From Rubrobacteraceae bacterium (GTDB taxonomy: Bacteria > Actinomycetota > Rubrobacteria > Rubrobacterales > Rubrobacteraceae): 25,388 nt of DNA. The DNA lies in the NCBI GenBank assembly GCA_021156345.1, contig JAJNDJ010000006.1, positions 1-25,388 on the forward strand, given 5' to 3'. The translations under genes and the position numbers were made by a program. This document shows, piece by piece, positions 22,972 through 25,388 of this stretch (within the stretch, counting starts at the first letter, position 1; each line of letters starts with the position of its first letter). Under the pieces are notes generated by a model. That model was not told the origin of the DNA and did not search any database. It worked only from the letters and a program-made list of their open reading frames with translations.

Positions 22972-24209
22972 ACCCTGTAGGGAGCGTACTTGCCCGAGGC
23001 CGAGCGAGGCAGGCTGACATCCATCCACAGGCCCGACTCGGTGTTCTCCTGGGCGTGGATCTCCGCCAGACCGTAAAGGCGACTGGCGGCAGCGTATTCG
23101 GCGTGGGGGATAAAGACTCGCATCCTCTCCCTCCTCGACGCGATGGCGCGGTAGATCTCCTCGACCAGCGCCTCACAATCCTCGATCGCGCTTATGGTGA
23201 CCGCATGCGGGTGATCCCTGCGCAACTCAGCGGCGCGCTCCGCTGAAACGAGATCCATCTTGTTGAGGCACATTACCATCGGCCCCGTGCTAACCCCATT
23301 CTCCACAGCCAGGGAGAGAGTGCGCGTGACAGTCTGGATCTCTTCCTCCAACTCCTCGCTGGAAGCGTCCGCGCAAACGACCGCAACATCGGAATCACGC
23401 GCCACTTCGAGCGTCGAGGCGAAGGAGTGTACCAGTTGCGTGGGCAGCTTCCTTATGAACCCTACGGTGTCGGTGACGACGAAGTCAGGCCACATTCCGT
23501 CTGTGCCGTTCTTCCTGCTCCCCTCTACGAGGCGGGTGGTAGTCTGAAGCGTCTCGAACAGCCTGTCCTTGGTCGACCTCCTCGCCCCGCTGAGGGCGTT
23601 CAGAATGGTAGTCTTGCCGGCGTTCGTGTAGCCAATCAACGCTACGGTAGGTGGTCCCCCCTCTCTCAGCCGCGCACCCCTGACGACCCTGCCCGCCTTC
23701 TCTTCCTCGAGCTTGCGGTTTATGGTCGCTATGCGCTCGCGGATGACTCGCCTGTCGTACTCCAGCTGTTGCTCGCCAGGGCCCCTCGTGGTTACCCCTC
23801 CGCCCCCGAGGCGGCTCAACTCCGGATTCTTGCCCTTGACCCTTGGCAAACGGTACTCCAGGTCGGCGAGCTCGACCTCGAGGCGGCTCGCCGCGTCCCT
23901 GGCATGCGCCTCGAAGATACGGATGATCAACTCCGTCCGGTCCACGACGGAAACGCCACACGCCTTCTCTAGTACCCTGGCCTGGGAAGCAGTCAACTCG
24001 TCGTCCGCGATAACGAAACGCGCCCCCGTCTCCTCTGCCAACTCCCTCAACTGTTCGCGCTTGCCACGCCCGAGGTAACCAGTGCCGTCCCTGCGGCCCT
24101 GCTCGAGTACACCGGCGACCTCGATCCCAAGTGTGGTCGCCAACCGCCCTAACTCCGCCATGTGAAGGCTCTCCCCAGCGCCCGCGAGTATCGCTCTCTC
24201 CTCACTCAT
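22968..24209 (-). CDS. hflX: GTPase HflX
   Basis: The 413-residue protein has the full HflX layout: N-terminal domain with GRGKREQL at 47-54 (the GxGK nucleotide-binding site of this family), the glycine-rich linker RLGGGGVTTRGPGEQQLE at 133-150, a helical stalk, then a G domain. The G domain shows GYTNAGKTT at 193-201 (G1), DTVGF at 247-251 (G3) and NKMD at 316-319 (G4). HflX binds the large ribosomal subunit and splits or rescues stalled ribosomes, especially under heat or antibiotic stress. The ATG overlaps the miaA stop as ATGA. An extended -10 element lies six bases upstream, so it may also be expressed by itself from a leaderless mRNA. Confidence 0.95.
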   Translation of the reverse strand: MSEERAILAGAGESLHMAELGRLATTLGIEVAGVLEQGRRDGTGYLGRGKREQLRELAEETGARFVIADDELTASQARVLEKACGVSVVDRTELIIRIFEAHARDAASRLEVELADLEYRLPRVKGKNPELSRLGGGGVTTRGPGEQQLEYDRRVIRERIATINRKLEEEKAGRVVRGARLREGGPPTVALIGYTNAGKTTILNALSGARRSTKDRLFETLQTTTRLVEGSRKNGTDGMWPDFVVTDTVGFIRKLPTQLVHSFASTLEVARDSDVAVVCADASSEELEEEIQTVTRTLSLAVENGVSTGPMVMCLNKMDLVSAERAAELRRDHPHAVTISAIEDCEALVEEIYRAIASRRERMRVFIPHAEYAAASRLYGLAEIHAQENTESGLWMDVSLPRSASGKYAPYRV

Positions 24210-25105
24210 ATTTCGATTATATCATGCATATTATGCAAGTCTGCTTGGTGATTTGTGCTCTCCAGGACGGTTATTCTGGCGCGTCCTCCATCGAGTGTAC
24301 GCGTCAGCTTGTCGAACCATCGCATCTGGCGTCGGGCGAGCCGTTTGGTCCTGGTGGAGATGAGATCTTGTGCCTGCTGCAGGGAGAGCGTCCCCGAGAG
24401 GTGCCCGTAGAGCTCGCGCACCCCCACAGAGTCCATTACCTGTGGGCTTATGCTCGTTCCTGCCGCGGCCATGTCTGTTAGTCTTCCGGCCTCCTCAAGC
24501 CCGTTCATGGTAATTCTCCTCGACCTCTCATCGATGGCGGCGTCGAGGTTGTACCTCTCGGGTCGGAGGTAGACGATGGCGGTGTCGTAGCGCAGACCTC
24601 CTTCCCAGATAGAACCACGGCCCCCGGCCCCGGCCAGCTCTAGCTCTTTGGCCCGCGCGGCCCTGCGGGGGTTGGATTCCCCTTCGGCCATCTCCTCCGC
24701 CCGCCGGCGTATCTCTATGGAGACCTTCGGTGCGAGTGAGATATCGAGCAGGATCGCATTCAGGTACATTCCCGTTCCAGCGTCGAGGACGAACCTGGTC
24801 TCTGAGGCGATGATCTCCTCGGCGATCGCCTTGTGTCTGGCTACCGTCCATTTCTCGGTCACGGAGACGATGCCAACGAGTTCCGCCGGCCTCCTGCGGG
24901 CCTGGTTTGTGATCACGGGCAACTCTCTGTAGACCTGCATGGAATCGACGGACAGTGTGGGTACGTGCCGGCCCTCTGCCTCGGTGAGCCTCTCGGCAAA
25001 TGCGTCGGAGAGGATACTCTTGCCACCCGCCGTAGGCCCGCAAACTACCAGCGCCTTCTTCTCGCGATTCTGTGCCAGTCGTGGTACCTCAGACCGAATT
25101 GTCAG
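24206..25105 (-). CDS. miaA: tRNA dimethylallyltransferase MiaA (non-canonical start)
   Basis: MiaA adds a dimethylallyl group to N6 of A37 in tRNAs reading UNN codons; MiaB, encoded next to it, then methylthiolates the product. The protein shows the P-loop GPTAGGKS (residues 23-30 from CTG), SVDSMQVYRELPVITNQA, DAGTGMYLNAIL and the C-terminal RLARRQMRWFDKLTR. The frame contains no ATG, GTG or TTG between the upstream TAG and the P-loop. The first standard start (ATG 24940) lies after the P-loop and would give a dead enzyme. CTG 25105 is proposed, giving 299 residues, a normal length; ATT 25099 is another option. It overlaps the miaB end by 17 bases. The stop overlaps hflX (ATGA). Confidence 0.85.
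   Translation of the reverse strand: MTIRSEVPRLAQNREKKALVVCGPTAGGKSILSDAFAERLTEAEGRHVPTLSVDSMQVYRELPVITNQARRRPAELVGIVSVTEKWTVARHKAIAEEIIASETRFVLDAGTGMYLNAILLDISLAPKVSIEIRRRAEEMAEGESNPRRAARAKELELAGAGGRGSIWEGGLRYDTAIVYLRPERYNLDAAIDERSRRITMNGLEEAGRLTDMAAAGTSISPQVMDSVGVRELYGHLSGTLSLQQAQDLISTRTKRLARRQMRWFDKLTRTLDGGRARITVLESTNHQADLHNMHDIIEI
24216..24224 (-). promoter_or_regulatory. Extended -10 promoter element for a leaderless hflX mRNA
   Basis: TGATATAAT (24224-24216, minus strand) is a perfect extended -10 (TGnTATAAT). Its last base is six bases before the hflX ATG, so transcription would begin at or beside the A of ATG. No good -35 is seen, which extended -10 promoters tolerate. Confidence 0.6.
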
Positions 25106-25388
25106 GTTCGCCCGCGTATAGTACGTGGGGCCCCGCGGACTCTATCCTGGCCTTCACGTAGTCTCCCGGCGCGGCGTCTGTATTGACGTGAACGGCGTGA
25201 CCGCTCCACGTCTCCCCGATAGCCTTGCCATCCTCCGTGCTGCCGTGACGGATGTAGATCTCCTCTACGCTCCCGACTTTGCGCTGGTTCCTCGTGAAGG
25301 CATTTTGTTCGACCTGCCTCAGCACCTCGAGGAAGCGCCGCTGGACTACGGCATCGGGCACCGTTCCGGGTAGGCTCGCGGCCTCGGT
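25089..25388 (-). CDS. miaB: tRNA methylthiotransferase MiaB, C-terminal part (runs off right edge)
   Basis: The frame is open from the window edge (25388) to TGA 25091-25089, giving 99 residues. They include TEAASLPGTVPDAVVQRRFL, the end of the radical-SAM part, then a TRAM domain with GKAIGETWSGHAVHVNT and GDYVKARIESAGPHVLYA. MiaB puts a methylthio group on C2 of isopentenyl-A37 in tRNA, acting after MiaA. The radical-SAM cysteine motif lies outside the window. The neighbouring miaA and hflX genes support the call over the related RimO and MtaB enzymes. Confidence 0.85.
   Translation of the reverse strand, partial: TEAASLPGTVPDAVVQRRFLEVLRQVEQNAFTRNQRKVGSVEEIYIRHGSTEDGKAIGETWSGHAVHVNTDAAPGDYVKARIESAGPHVLYAGEPDNSV

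Noticed and set aside
1..25388. CRISPR array, phage genes, toxin-antitoxin or restriction system
   Set aside because: No regularly spaced repeats, cas, integrase, methylase-nuclease or toxin-like pairs were found on reading both strands.

Overview
The window looks like chromosomal DNA of a high-GC bacterium, most likely an actinobacterium of the Rubrobacter type. This rests on GC-rich codon use, frequent GTG and TTG starts, and the style of the proteins. It is an inference from reading; no database search was possible.

Left part (1-2233) is insertion-sequence debris. It holds the N-terminus of an IS701-like transposase running off the edge, a complete IS630-family element flanked by TA, the nonsense-mutated tail of an ABC exporter ATPase, and a small fragment of a second IS630-type transposase.

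Middle part (2234-15172) is a surface-polysaccharide locus, with scars. Apparently intact genes encode an APH/choline-kinase-like phosphotransferase, a small SAM methyltransferase, a secreted right-handed beta-helix protein, two GT2 glycosyltransferases, a possible GT-B enzyme, a methyltransferase-like protein with a long heptad coiled coil, a UDP-glucuronate decarboxylase-like enzyme and a UDP-glucose 4-epimerase-like enzyme. The UDP-glucose 6-dehydrogenase that should feed the decarboxylase is broken by a frameshift and an internal deletion. Between these genes lie a duplicated 110-bp gene junction, truncated gene starts, a 27-bp duplication of a ribosome-binding site and start, a 36-bp tandem repeat that supplies a stop codon, and an IS5 transposase tail. 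The genes suggest synthesis, phosphoryl or methyl decoration and perhaps trimming of a xylose- or uronate-containing glycan. The break in the dehydrogenase means the pathway needs a second copy elsewhere, or that the assembly is wrong here.

Right part (15253-25388, all minus strand) is more conserved. It encodes a SagB/nitroreductase-like protein of unknown role, a 14-helix DHA2 drug transporter preceded by a short coupled ORF, a SWIM zinc-finger protein, an EamA transporter with a damaged-looking small ORF upstream, and the compact set miaB (partial), miaA, hflX and a RibD-C-type reductase. In that set miaA has no ATG, GTG or TTG start ahead of its P-loop, and hflX has an extended -10 box six bases before its ATG, which predicts a leaderless transcript.

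No rRNA, tRNA or CRISPR array was seen. The most interesting candidates are the methyltransferase-like and glycosyltransferase proteins with coiled-coil tails (a possible chain-length ruler), the leaderless hflX start, the non-canonical miaA start, the broken UDP-glucose dehydrogenase, and a perfect 32-bp palindrome at 20547-20578.
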